A stretch of DNA of 64,000 nucleotides from an uncultured Paracoccaceae bacterium (GTDB taxonomy: Bacteria; Pseudomonadota; Alphaproteobacteria; Rhodobacterales; Rhodobacteraceae), in NCBI GenBank assembly GCA_943787985.1, contig CALSOO010000004.1, positions 124,001-188,000 on the forward strand, written 5' to 3'. Shown in pieces: positions 1 through 10,100 of this stretch. The notes under the pieces were generated by a model. It searched no databases and was not told the DNA's origin. It was given only the letters and a program-made list of their open reading frames with translations. The position numbers and the translations under genes were made by a program. Position 1 is the stretch's first letter, and every line of letters starts with the position of its first letter.

Positions 1-71
1 TGAGCTTGCGGGATGTGGTGCGGATGTTGGAGCGTGCAGAGATGCTTGAGGGACGGCCGCGGCTGCAGTGA
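1..71 (+). CDS. 3' end of a gene entering from the left, probably an AAA+ ATPase
   Basis: The first full codon is at position 3. The frame reads SLRDVVRMLERAEMLEGRPR followed by LQ and a TGA stop at 69-71. Only the last 22 codons are inside the window. The AAA+ identity is an inference: a decayed copy of the same tail occurs at 5773-5844, and there it follows an AAA-like stretch containing WVLTSNRIENVP and VRNRCQVIEI, a sensor-1/arginine-finger pattern of Lon-like AAA ATPases. Whether the gene is intact upstream cannot be seen. Confidence 0.5.
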   Translation, partial: SLRDVVRMLERAEMLEGRPRLQ

Positions 72-130
72 AGATTAAAGGGGTTACTTCTGGCCATTCG
101 GCTGAAGCTATAATAGCTGTCATAAGCGTC

Positions 131-148
131 AGGGAGGGACCATCTATG
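131..148 (+). promoter_or_regulatory. Ribosome binding site and ATG that are followed by an in-frame amber codon
   Basis: AGGGAGGG at 131-138 is a strong Shine-Dalgarno sequence seven bases before ATG at 146. That ATG is in frame with the nuclease gene downstream, but the frame hits TAG at 188-190 after 14 codons, and a TTG follows at once at 191. The natural start is therefore probably 146, and the TAG is a mutation or recoded codon. Translation may restart at TTG 191 or at ATG 257. Confidence 0.55.
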
Positions 149-190
149 AGTTTTGTTCACGAATTCACCTTGATATCCCGTGAGCGTTAG

Positions 191-1105
191 TTGATCCGCT
201 TTCGGCGCGTCACCCTGCGCTCACTCAATGCTTGGCTGGTCAATCAGCCTCTAAACCGAATGCATGCACGCTACGAATTGCGTGTTTGGCGGGAAGTGAA
301 TGCGAACTTAGCTCCCTTGCGTGATGAATTGATTGAATATGTCCAAGAGGCACTGGACGATGCCCGTGCCCGAATCCGCAAGGGTTTCGAGGATAATCTC
401 TCGCCCTTTGCCGATCCGGTTGATGATCCCGCCGCGCATTATCCCGCGATGCTCAACCGCATCACGCTGCAGGGCTATCTGGGAGAAACGCTGTCCGGCC
501 TCGCCGTCGAACATTTTGGCGCCTTTAACAAGACTGACTGGCAAATCCCCGCGTTCCTATTTCGCTTCCACGACACCGAATTTCAGCATCTCGATCTGAT
601 CAATGAGCGTCTGCTTGTGGGCGAGGCCCATGATCCCGACGCGGTTGCGGAGCGTAGACCGGGGAGGACCGGTGACGACGCGCTAGCTTTTCGTCTCGAC
701 GATGATGGCAAGATCACGCACATTCTGTCGCTCGAGGCGAAGTGCCTGATCAAGAGCAACACCGACGTCATGACTGATGCACATGCAAAGCTCTCCGCAG
801 GCCAGCGGCGTCCGAGCGGCGTCCGCGAGTTGATTACTCTCCTTTCCGAATACGAGACCGACGAGGCCCAAGCCTGGGTCGAACGGCTGCTTGAATTCTA
901 TCACGAGGGGTTCAAAACGGCGAAGAGGAGCGACGGGCTTGTCTATACGGTCGGCCATTCACCAAAAAAGCCGGCCACGCGCATTAGCTGGCTACCTGCT
1001 GACGCACCACATACGGCCTACACGGCAACCCGCGGATTCGACGCAATGGAATTCCAGCTCGAGGACCTCAATGGTCTTGTCGACACGCTTTACAGGGGTG
1101 CATGA
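191..1105 (+). CDS. PD-(D/E)xK nuclease subunit of a two-gene nuclease-helicase defence system (HamA/AbpA-like)
   Basis: The 304-residue frame (from TTG 191) shows a nuclease core around residues 98-184: GYLGE, then GDDALAF near 161-167, and LSLEAKC with the ExK pair at 182-184. This D...ExK order fits the PD-(D/E)xK fold of the DUF1837/HamA-type nucleases that partner large SF2 helicases in Hachiman and AbpAB anti-phage systems. The stop overlaps the helicase ATG (ATGA at 1102-1105), so the two are translationally coupled. The likely true start is 146 with a strong ribosome binding site, but TAG at 188-190 interrupts it, so the protein may be absent, re-initiated or N-terminally shortened. 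Assignment to Hachiman rather than AbpAB or another nuclease-helicase pair is uncertain. The nuclease call is firmer than the system name. Confidence 0.55.
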   Translation: MIRFRRVTLRSLNAWLVNQPLNRMHARYELRVWREVNANLAPLRDELIEYVQEALDDARARIRKGFEDNLSPFADPVDDPAAHYPAMLNRITLQGYLGETLSGLAVEHFGAFNKTDWQIPAFLFRFHDTEFQHLDLINERLLVGEAHDPDAVAERRPGRTGDDALAFRLDDDGKITHILSLEAKCLIKSNTDVMTDAHAKLSAGQRRPSGVRELITLLSEYETDEAQAWVERLLEFYHEGFKTAKRSDGLVYTVGHSPKKPATRISWLPADAPHTAYTATRGFDAMEFQLEDLNGLVDTLYRGA

Positions 1106-4100
1106 TGCCAAGTGAAGCTGTTACGGAAATCGCCCGGTCAATCCGGGAAACGCTCGCCGGATCGGCCCTCTCGCCGCTTCAGGCGAAGCTCTACAGCCAG
1201 CGTACCCGACGTGACATGGGTGCCGATGGCCTTCCCTCATTCAGCCCCGCGGAGCTGACTGCACGACTCGATGAGGCGTGTCTTCTGCTCGAAGTTGGCT
1301 GGCTCGAACGGTCCGGCGGTGACGGCCACTTATGGCCGCAGGCCGTGAAGCGTGCGGCCGAGGTGCTTGAATGGATTTCGCATGCATCGCTCAAGCCTCC
1401 CGAAGCACCGATCCATCTCCTATCTGCAGCCGCCTATCAGGTGGCTGGGTATCCTGCGATGGCGCTTGGGCATTTGCGGGCCATGCCGGCAGGCGAGCCA
1501 TATTCCGCGATCCTACGCGAATTTCTGCGCGGGGACTTCGATGCGGCACTGACCGCGGTCCAAAATTTCTGGAGAGTGCAGCATGCGTATGGGTCGGAAG
1601 AGGTGCTGCGCCCAGAAGTTATGGGGATAGATGGACCCAGGGACACGCTCGTCAATCTTGAAATCTCCACCGTGCGTCACGTCGTCATGTGCATCGGCAC
1701 GATCTGCTCTTACCTGCGGACGGGTGAAGCTGCCCTTATCGAGCGCGCGCTCACCAAGCTCGACGCGCTCGCCCAAAGCTATTTGCACAGCCGCGATCCC
1801 TATTCCTATCTCCTGGCACGCTTGTGCGCAGGGGCTGCGCATGACTTCATTGGTGCGAGCCTTTGGCCCCATATCGAACGGCTGGCCGATGACACGAATT
1901 CCCGCACCCTGGCAGCGTTGACGCAATTTGCACGCGCCGCCTTCGTCAATCGCAGGGCGCTGGTGTGGCCTGCGCAGCGCGAAGGTATCGAGCGGCTCGC
2001 CGCCAACGACAGCTTCGTGCTCTGCACACCGACCGGCTCGGGAAAGACCACAATCGCAACGCTTGGGGCTGTGCAGGGCCTGTTCGCGCCACGGACCAAT
2101 CCTTTCGCGCCCGAGAACCTCATCCTCTACCTCGTACCCTCACGCGCATTGGCCGCCGAAGTCGAGACACGCTTTGCTGAGGATTTGCGAGGCATTGCAG
2201 CCGAACCAGTCGTCGTGACAGGCCTTTATGGGGGCACTGACTGGGGGCCGACCGATGCCTGGGTGCAAATCGACCAACCGACGGTCGTAATTTGCACGTT
2301 TGAGAAGGCCGATGCGTTGCTACGCTACCTCGGCACCTTGTTCTTGGACCGCGTGCGTCTCGTCGTGATCGACGAGGCTCACATGGTCGAGCAGGACCCG
2401 AGCCGCGCTGACGCCGTAGCCAATGGCACCTCACGCGCCCTGCGGCTGGAACAGCTGAGCGCCCGTCTTTTGCGAGCACAGGACGACAAGGACTTCCGCA
2501 TCATTGCGCTTTCCGCCGTAGCGGCCAAGGCGGCGCCGGCCATTGCCTCTTGGCTGTCGACCGACACTGATGCCGGACCGATCAGCTCGACCTATCGCAG
2601 CACGCGCCAGATGCTCGGCCGCCTTGAAGTCACATCCTCCGGTCAGTTTGACATCCGCTATGATCTAATGGACGGGCGAACCCTCGAATTTGAGGATGAG
2701 CGAACCGACGACCGACCCTATATCCCACGACCATTCCCTCGTGTGCCGGGCGGTGTGAACAAAGACTTGGGAGTCGAGAAATCCTTGCGTGGTCCTACCT
2801 TGTGGGCGGCACTCCATCTCGCGGCTGAGCGTCCCGACGGAACCAAGCCAACCGTGATGATCTCACTGACACAATTCGTCAGCGCATTCGCCGAAAGCTG
2901 CGCCGACCTGATCGAAACGTGGGTCGAGGATGGCGAGGAACTTCCCAACTATTGGTCGGTCGCTGCCGACGATCCGCAATGGCAGAGCTGCCTTGCCGCC
3001 GCCGAAGACTATTTCACGAAAAAGTCCTTTGAGTATCGCCTGCTCGTACGCGGCATTGCGGTCCATCATGGCCAAATGCCGGGACTGTTGGCGCGGCGCC
3101 TGAAAGTGGCCATCGACCGGGGCAATGTCCGCGTCGTCATCGCTACATCGACTCTGTCGGAAGGCGTCAATATTCCGGTGAACACCCTGTTGATCCCAAG
3201 TGTCCACCGCTCAAACAGCGTGTTTACAGTGAACGAATTCTCCAACCTGATCGGTCGGGCCGGGCGCCCTGGCGTGGCGACGGAAGGCAGCGCCCTCGTC
3301 GTCCTGCCCGAGCGCGAGTATCGCTGGCGGGGTAGGACGCGCGAGCCAGCGTGGAACCGCACCTGGGTGGGCTATGAGCAGCTGGTTGATGATCTGAAAG
3401 ATGCCACGGAGCTGGCATCCGGCGGTGACCTGTCGGTCGAGGAAGGCACTGCCAATAGTGCACTTGCCATCCTACTGACCAAATTGCGTGACGCCTGGGA
3501 GGATTTGAGCGGCAGCGACGATGACGACGAGTTTGCTGAATGGCTCGAAACAACCGCGGTGGTCGACAATGACGCCGCCGATGAGGCCACTGAGACCCTG
3601 CTAGACACGCTCGATGGCCTGCTTATAGCTGCCGTCCAGGAAATCGAACAGCTACGAGTTTCCGGATTAAGCGCCGCCGACCTCGAGACCGAATTGACCG
3701 CCCTGTGGCGCCGGACATACGCACACGTTGCGGCCGATGAAGAAGATCGTCTTGCGCACACTTGGCTCGGACGCGGACGCGCGATCACCAGCCTCTATCC
3801 GGACCCCGTCCGCCGCCGCCAGCTCTACAAGACCAGCCTCCCACCACGGTCGGGCTCGATCCTGCTCGAACGCGTCGAGGAGATCCGTGCTTTGCTGCAG
3901 GCTGGCAGCGATTATGCGGATCGGACGGCTGAAGAACAGTTTCAGTTCATTCGCTCGGTGGTCGCGCTGTTGAGCGAAGTCCCAGCGTTCAGGATTTCAA
4001 CCAAGCTTGGCCGCATGAGGAAACCGTTCACCGACTGGGAGAAGCTGCTGCGTTGGTGGCTGTTCAAATCTAGCCTTCCTCATCAACCCAAGCCGAAGGA

Positions 4101-4734
4101 GCTGGGGCCGTGGTTCGCGTTCGTTGCGGATAGTTTCATTTATCGCGGCAATTGGGGACTGGGCAGTCTGGTCGGCGTTCTTATGGATCGCGGTGATGTC
4201 GACGGGCCGGTCGATGCACTAACGATGGATGACTGGCCACGCAGCGGTTTGCCTTGGATTGGTTTTTGGCTCAAAGAACTCGTCAGTTGGGGGACTCTCG
4301 ATCCCGTCGCGGCATTCCTGCTCGCTCGCGGCAACGCGAAAGACCGAGAGCAGGCCGAGGCTGACGCGTACGACTATTATGCCCAGCTAGACGAGGATAC
4401 CGGTTCGAACGACAAGCTCGATCCGCGGCGTATTCGCGATTGGCTTGAAGCGCGCCGAGAACCGGCACCGCGGAGTGCGCTAACCGTCAAGATCGAACTC
4501 GACGTCCTGCTTGAACGACCTGCCCGCGATTATCGAGCCAACACGCTGAGCGTCTTGCCCTTAGAAAACGACGGAAGTCTCAGTTGGATTGATCCCGCTG
4601 GCTATGTGGTCGCGCGGTGCGCGCTGCCAGACGATTGGGACGATCGGCACGTGCGCTACAGATTCGAGCTCAAGGTCGATACGCTCAAAGTGGTCGGGGA
4701 ACCCTATCAGCCCCATCTTCGCTCAGCAGGCTAG
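1102..4734 (+). CDS. Large SF2 DEAH-box helicase, Ski2/Hel308-like, partner of the upstream nuclease (HamB/AbpB-like)
   Basis: A 1210-residue protein. The first 300 residues are a helical repeat-like N-terminal region without a motif I recognise. The helicase core then shows Walker A PTGSGKT near 310-316, a motif Ia-like LVPSRALAAEV near 344, DEAH near 424-427, motif V in VVIATSTLSEGVNIP, and motif VI NLIGRAGRPG near 720. SEGVNIP plus GRAGRPG is the Ski2/Hel308 signature. About 450 further residues form an acidic and helical C-terminal region. The ATG overlaps the stop of the nuclease gene by four bases. HamB of Hachiman is a Hel308/Ski2-like helicase that holds HamA nuclease in check and senses damaged DNA; the same arrangement is inferred here. 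The frame is fully open, unlike most other defence genes nearby. Confidence 0.7.
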   Translation: MMPSEAVTEIARSIRETLAGSALSPLQAKLYSQRTRRDMGADGLPSFSPAELTARLDEACLLLEVGWLERSGGDGHLWPQAVKRAAEVLEWISHASLKPPEAPIHLLSAAAYQVAGYPAMALGHLRAMPAGEPYSAILREFLRGDFDAALTAVQNFWRVQHAYGSEEVLRPEVMGIDGPRDTLVNLEISTVRHVVMCIGTICSYLRTGEAALIERALTKLDALAQSYLHSRDPYSYLLARLCAGAAHDFIGASLWPHIERLADDTNSRTLAALTQFARAAFVNRRALVWPAQREGIERLAANDSFVLCTPTGSGKTTIATLGAVQGLFAPRTNPFAPENLILYLVPSRALAAEVETRFAEDLRGIAAEPVVVTGLYGGTDWGPTDAWVQIDQPTVVICTFEKADALLRYLGTLFLDRVRLVVIDEAHMVEQDPSRADAVANGTSRALRLEQLSARLLRAQDDKDFRIIALSAVAAKAAPAIASWLSTDTDAGPISSTYRSTRQMLGRLEVTSSGQFDIRYDLMDGRTLEFEDERTDDRPYIPRPFPRVPGGVNKDLGVEKSLRGPTLWAALHLAAERPDGTKPTVMISLTQFVSAFAESCADLIETWVEDGEELPNYWSVAADDPQWQSCLAAAEDYFTKKSFEYRLLVRGIAVHHGQMPGLLARRLKVAIDRGNVRVVIATSTLSEGVNIPVNTLLIPSVHRSNSVFTVNEFSNLIGRAGRPGVATEGSALVVLPEREYRWRGRTREPAWNRTWVGYEQLVDDLKDATELASGGDLSVEEGTANSALAILLTKLRDAWEDLSGSDDDDEFAEWLETTAVVDNDAADEATETLLDTLDGLLIAAVQEIEQLRVSGLSAADLETELTALWRRTYAHVAADEEDRLAHTWLGRGRAITSLYPDPVRRRQLYKTSLPPRSGSILLERVEEIRALLQAGSDYADRTAEEQFQFIRSVVALLSEVPAFRISTKLGRMRKPFTDWEKLLRWWLFKSSLPHQPKPKELGPWFAFVADSFIYRGNWGLGSLVGVLMDRGDVDGPVDALTMDDWPRSGLPWIGFWLKELVSWGTLDPVAAFLLARGNAKDREQAEADAYDYYAQLDEDTGSNDKLDPRRIRDWLEARREPAPRSALTVKIELDVLLERPARDYRANTLSVLPLENDGSLSWIDPAGYVVARCALPDDWDDRHVRYRFELKVDTLKVVGEPYQPHLRSAG

Positions 4735-5509
4735 GTCAGGACATTCCGGCGAAAGTCATAACCGAGCCCCCAATCAATTTACCGGTCGCAGGCCCCATGT
4801 GCAGTTTCAGCTTGAGCATGCCGACAAGCGGTCGGACAGCAGACGGCCCCAAACCGGTCATTCGCGCATACAGCAGCGAAAGTCGGCTCTTCGCCATTCC
4901 TGTAGATCACGCAAGGGCACCTGCATGTCACTCATCAGGGTTGCAGCTCCAATCACATCGATCTCAGGAAGGTGGATTTCGGACTCCGCATTCAGAAGAA
5001 CAAGGCCCGCATGATTCGCAATTTGTATGGTGGATGTTCGGTCCTATAAATAAGAAATCCACCTATGGGGGAATTTTGTTTCCTATTTGAGCACAATCTG
5101 CCTCAGGGTTTATTAAGATTAAAAATGGGGGACTGCTTTTCGCAAGCTGCATCTTGGGAACCAAGTTATTTGGTTAACAAGATGATGCAAAACGTATGTT
5201 TCTTGCTGCTTCGATGTAGTGACGGCATGTCTTGCGAAAAACGGTTGACCGGCCGAGCGCCAGGTCAACAATGAAATTTTTTTATTGAAATTAATAGGTT
5301 GGGGTGTGTTCCTCCAAGTGTCGCCACAAGAGGAACGAGAGCTAATTTATGCAAGAAGTGAAAACAAAAATCCAAGTTGTCGTTTTATTCCGTGTCTTTC
5401 TAACCGGATCGAGGCGGGTCAGGTGTAGGTCGGAAATCACCGCCCGATGGAGGGGGATACATCCAACCGAGGCACCAAGTATATTTTGGGGCGCACACTT
5501 TAACCATTA
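4735..5509 (+). other. Non-coding stretch with no recognisable gene
   Basis: About 775 bases between the helicase stop and the decayed AAA fragment. Short open frames occur but none has convincing composition or a ribosome binding site. The right part (about 5010-5400) is more AT-rich than the helicase gene. I see no terminator with a clear stem and T-run immediately after the helicase. Confidence 0.5.
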
Positions 5510-5844
5510 TTGGAACGCGCTACGGCAAAAGCGTGGGGCTGTCCTCATTCCAGAATACGCTTTGACATGCCGCACATCTCATGGGTGCTGACGTCGAACA
5601 GGATCGAGAACGTGCCCCAGACGGTGCGGAACCGGTGTCAGGTCATCGAGATCTCGAATGTGACGACGGAGCAGCTGCAGCAGTTTGCAATAAAGAAGGT
5701 TGTGGATTTAGGATTGTCCGAGGCCTGATCAATGGCCGTTGATCAGGCGTCAGTTGTCACGGGGCAGCGTACGAGCTCGCGGGATTGCCGTGCGGATGCT
5801 TGTGAGAGGGCCGAGATGCTGGAGGGGCGCCGCGGCTGCAATAG
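5510..5844 (+). pseudogene. Decayed 3' end of an AAA+ ATPase gene, second copy of the tail at the left edge
   Basis: The frame around 5567-5725 reads ISWVLTSNRIENVPQTVRNR then CQVIEI, the sensor and arginine-finger region of Lon-like AAA ATPases. It ends at TGA 5726-5728. The homology continues in shifted frames: 5773-5844 closely matches positions 2-71 by eye and ends with the same codons, CGG CTG CAA TAG here against CGG CTG CAG TGA there. Small indels break the frame repeatedly, so this is not expressed as a full protein. The upstream limit is uncertain. The copy abuts the 3' end of the HEPN gene, whose stop lies 12 bases further on. Confidence 0.65.
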
Positions 5845-5855
5845 ATGTCCTGTGA

Positions 5856-6704
5856 CTATACAGCAGGGACGATCGCTTGGGGAGGCAGAAGATGCTTCGG
5901 ATTTCTTTTTCGAGAAGGGGTTAATCGAGTATAATTAGTTGTGCGGAGAGCCTCGTCGAAGTCTCCCATATGAAAACAGGCTTCATCCAAGATGATCTCA
6001 CAAGAGCTATATAAAGACGATCTGTTTTTGATCGGCCGACCGTGGAAGACTTCATTCCGTGCGTCACAGATGGTCGTCATGTGAGTCTTGAACTGTTCTT
6101 TTTTTAAATTTCCTACAGGACACAGGCTTAAATCTGATAGGATCAGATTGAACAAATGTCGGATCGTCAATTCATCGTAAAACTGTGTTGAAGAACAATT
6201 CACATCCTGGAGCTTCCCTTTTTGCCTTTGGGAAAGCTGGCTCACGCCATAAAAACACTGTGTCAGGAAGGTTGGATTCACTGGCTGCTTTCGAACCCTC
6301 TTCTTGCCGTCCCCCTTTGTCGGGTAGTCCGCAGCATCTTTTCCGTGATCAGCAGCATTCAGCACCTCTCGCCACCAAAACGCATCTTTGAAATTGTTAT
6401 GGTATGCTTCGTGAGCGATTGCACGAAGCGCGTTCTCAGTTGCAAATAAGAAAGGGTATAGAGAGGCGAGCTCCTTTACTTTTCTGGTATATACCATATG
6501 AATGAGATGCCTCTTCGGAAGGCCTTTCGGAGCATCCGCTTCTTTTTTTGCTTGCTGGCATTCTTGGATAGAATCCCGTAGCAAAGTATGGTTCATCGTC
6601 CTTAAATCAGCGAAAAACGCATGAGTTTCAGTCGAGCTTGGAGTGTAGCAGAGATATGATCCCAACACTTCTAATAAGCTGATTTCCCGCTTTGTTGTTG
6701 TCAT
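5856..6704 (-). CDS. Putative HEPN-domain protein (possible RNase toxin or abortive-infection factor)
   Basis: A 282-residue protein without a family I can name. Near residues 214-219 it has RNEVFH, an Rx4H motif of the type found in HEPN ribonucleases, preceded by a helical region (FYDELTIRHLFNLILSDLSL) consistent with the all-helical HEPN fold. Composition is more AT-rich and Lys/Phe-rich than core genes in this window, suggesting recent acquisition. It stands alone on the minus strand between a decayed AAA fragment and the type I restriction operon. HEPN proteins in such islands often act as RNases in abortive infection or toxin-antitoxin pairs; no obvious antitoxin is adjacent. The function is inference from one motif and context. 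Confidence 0.45.
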   Translation of the reverse strand: MTTTKREISLLEVLGSYLCYTPSSTETHAFFADLRTMNHTLLRDSIQECQQAKKEADAPKGLPKRHLIHMVYTRKVKELASLYPFLFATENALRAIAHEAYHNNFKDAFWWREVLNAADHGKDAADYPTKGDGKKRVRKQPVNPTFLTQCFYGVSQLSQRQKGKLQDVNCSSTQFYDELTIRHLFNLILSDLSLCPVGNLKKEQFKTHMTTICDARNEVFHGRPIKNRSSLYSSCEIILDEACFHMGDFDEALRTTNYTRLTPSRKRNPKHLLPPQAIVPAV

Positions 6705-7148
6705 ATCAGAGATCGTTCCATTAATAAGTTGTTAACGGGAATGGTGCAAAGTTGTTGGCAATGACGCAGCTTGGTGTTACGTCTGTTGTACTCGCTTCGT
6801 GGCGGCACAGGGGTGCTGCGAGCCTTGGGGACTTGCCCTCGCATGTTGAGAGTCTAAACAATTATGTGAAAAGCGCAGCGAATAGCTGCGCTTTTTGCTT
6901 TTGTACCAGTCGCTTGGCGTGTCTGATATCCGTAGTTCGCTGATCGTAGAAAGCCTACATTTCACATCGTTGTAGCTGCATGGTGCAAAGCCAGAATGAT
7001 TCGTCTTGAGTGACAATTGGACGCCAGTTTGCTGATCTGTTGATGTTAAAATCACTTTTCCGCGCCTCCAGAAAATGCAGAACGCAGACAGGGAAAACCC
7101 GAAAAGCGCTCTATTCCTTGGGAGTTTCTTGGCGATCGGAAGCAATAT
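6705..7148. other. Intergenic stretch between HEPN gene and hsdR; holds one terminator
   Basis: About 440 bases. Apart from the symmetric terminator at 6869-6895 nothing convincing is seen. The sequence at 6775-6860 is GC-rich and may be a scrap of an older gene. Confidence 0.5.
6869..6895. terminator. Symmetric (bidirectional) intrinsic terminator
   Basis: AAAAGCGCAGC (6869-6879), loop GAATA, and GCTGCGCTTTT (6885-6895) form a perfect 11-bp stem flanked by A- and T-runs, so it can act on both strands. It lies 254 bases downstream of the hsdR stop and could end the restriction operon transcript. Confidence 0.7.
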
Positions 7149-10100
7149 TCAAATTCCATCCAAGTGTTCCAGATCAACTGTATTTCCGTTTTTCAGCATT
7201 TCGTAGATAACATCGTTCAACATCCCAAGGCTTTGCCTGTCGGACTGAAGAAGAAGCGTCGCCAGAGATGCATGAGAAGTCATTGCACGAGCAACAGCAG
7301 CCTCTACCGTACCAGGCAGGTTTCCCTTCAACGCCTGTTCTTTCGAATTCTTCTCGACCTGCGCCATGACGACGTTATTTTCGCGGGCAATTGCAAGAAT
7401 CTGGTTCACGAAACTCGCCTGATCCGCAAGGGGTGTCGCTTCCCCGAAAATCCCGTTCAGCTTTTCGATGATCTCCTGAATGTAGAGCGGGATAGCACCT
7501 GGTGCGGGTGACCCGCCAGGTCCGATAGGCTTCATGGGTAGCACCGGCTCTGGATCATCGACCAGGGGGTCTCTGGCTTTGATGTCGTAACCAGTAAGGG
7601 TGATGCCTCTCAGATCAACGTTTTCTGGAGGAATACCATCAAGGCGATTTGAAAGTAGCTTTGCAAAGGAGGCGAAGTTCTCAAGATCGGGATCACCGAG
7701 ATCAATGAGTTGGGCTATGTAAGAATAAGTACGGGAAAATCGCGCCAGACCTGCTTTGAACTCCGCCATTTGGCCAATGGCCTCTTCAACTTGCGCGCGA
7801 TCGTGGTCGGCCTTTTTCATGCCGCCTTGATCATCAATCGAGCGAGCGTGCTGATAGGTGTCCTCCGTGTCCTGTGCGGCTCCACGCAGGCTTTTTAAGC
7901 GGGAATTGTACGAATCCGTAGGGGGCTGTGTCGCGGTGAACATTGCTCGATGCACAGTGTCGTCTTTTGCGTCGAAGGCCGCGACGGTGTGGTGCCTTGC
8001 AATCCGGTACCGATTTACATCCGCATCGTCATAAACCCCTTGTGTGTCGAGCATGTCTTTCATGTCGTAGATGACATTCAGATCCTGAACCTGTTCGATC
8101 TTTGCACCCGCATCGTATTGAGCGAAGGCAGCTTCAACAGCTTCGGGCTCATTCACGAAATCGATGATGAAAGTCTGATCTTTACCGGGGAAGGTGCGGT
8201 TCAGGCGAGACAGTGTTTGAACGATCTCGACGGGATTACCGATCTTTTTGTCGAGGTACATCGCTACAAGCTTTGGCTGATCGAAACCCGTCTGGAATTT
8301 GTTTGCGACGAGCATCACGCGATACTCTGGTCTGTCGAAGGCCACGCGCAGGTCCTGCCCGGCGATTGTCGGGTTCATGTTGTTCTCGGTAAATTCGGCA
8401 TCGTCGTCCACGAGAAACACGTCGGATTTGATATTGTCATCGTTCGGATGCATCACATCGCTGCCGGACAACTTGCCCGAGAAGGCCACCAGAGCGCGGA
8501 TACCCTTATAGGCAGGGTTATCCTCGATAAACGCGTCAAAGGCCGTCTTGTACCTGACAGCGGCTGCGCGAGAGCTGGTTACGACCATTGCCTTCGCTTT
8601 GCCGTCCAGAAGATGTGCAACATTCTTGGAGAAATGCTCCATGATGAACTGGACCTTCTGCGTGACGTTCGTCGGGTGCAGTGCCATCCACTTTGCCAAG
8701 GCACGCTTTGCAGCTTTCCCATCTACACGTTTCTCATCGACCATTTCTTTCCCGAGATTGAAGGCCGTCTTGTAGGGGAGATATCCCCGCAAGACGTCGA
8801 GTATAAAGCCTTCATCGATCGCCTGTCGCATTTCATACTTGTGGAAAGAGGCGGGCAGATTGTCATCCGCGGCGGGACGCGTGGGGTCGGCGGGACGACC
8901 GAACAGCATCATGGTGGAGTGTTTCGGTGTCGCGGTGAAGGCGAAATGGGAGACGTTCGCGGGCCGCTTCCGGGATGTTTGGATCTCGAGAAGGATATCT
9001 TCGATCGTCATGTCAGCCATATCTTTCTTGGATGACATAGCCAGAGTAGCCTGAAGCTTTGATGCGGTATTACCGGTCTGGGAGTTATGCGCTTCGTCGA
9101 TGATCACGGCAAAGTTCTTCTCTCGTAGGGAGCTGTCCGTCAGAATGGCTTCCATTGCAAAAGGGAACGTCTGGATCGTTACCACAATGATTGGTGTGCC
9201 CTTGATTATCGCCTCTGACAGCTGCTCGCTCTTGGATTTGGAGGAGTTCTCGCGATCAATGGCTGCAATCAGGCCGCTTTGGTGGTCGATCTGTTGAACT
9301 GCATCCTGAAGTTGTCCGTCTAGAACGTTCCGGTCTGTCACGATAATTGCGGCATCGAAGATGGGTTTTCCATCATCCTTGCGCAGCTTGATCAAATCGT
9401 GTGCGATCCATGCGATGGTGGAGGTTTTGCCAGAGCCTGCGCTGTGCTCACAGAGATAGGACTGGCCGGGGCCTTTCTCTTTCGCGTCGTCGATCATCTG
9501 ATTGACGGCGTCGAACTGGTGAAAGCGCGGGAAAATCAAGGTTTCTTTGGTGGTCCAGTTTCCGCGCAGGTCCACGACATCTTTTTTCTCGACGTAAACG
9601 AAACTGTGGAAGATGCGCAGGAAGGCATCGGGGCGGCAGATTTCCTCCCAGAAATACGCCACAGGATACTCGCCGTCGGCACGGGGCGGGTTGCCGCCGT
9701 GACCGTCAAAGCCCTTGTTGAAAGGCAGGAAGAAGGTGTTCTCGCCGGCAAGCTTGGTCGTCATCCAGATTTCGGAATCCGACATCGCAAAATGCACCAC
9801 GGCACCGCGCTTGAAAGTGAGCAGGGGGTGCTTGCGCTTTGATACGGGATCAATAGGCAACCGGTCTTTGCGGTACTGCGCCTTCGCGTGCTCGACGGAC
9901 TGGGTGAAGTCGGTCTTCAGTTCGACTGTGGCAAGGGGAAGGCCGTTCAGGAAGAGGCCCAGATCAATCGCCAGCTCGCGGCCTTGGTGGTACTTCAGCT
10001 GTGGCACGACCCGCAATCGGTTGGAGGCGTAGCGGTGCAGCACGTCCGCGTTGCGCTGGTCCTCGGGTGCGGCCTCGGAGAGGTCCAGATGTCCGCATCC

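Noticed and set aside
7950..9035. Long plus-strand open frame of 361 codons inside hsdR
   Set aside because: It is antisense to well-supported hsdR motifs, lacks recognisable domains and has the codon pattern of a shadow frame.
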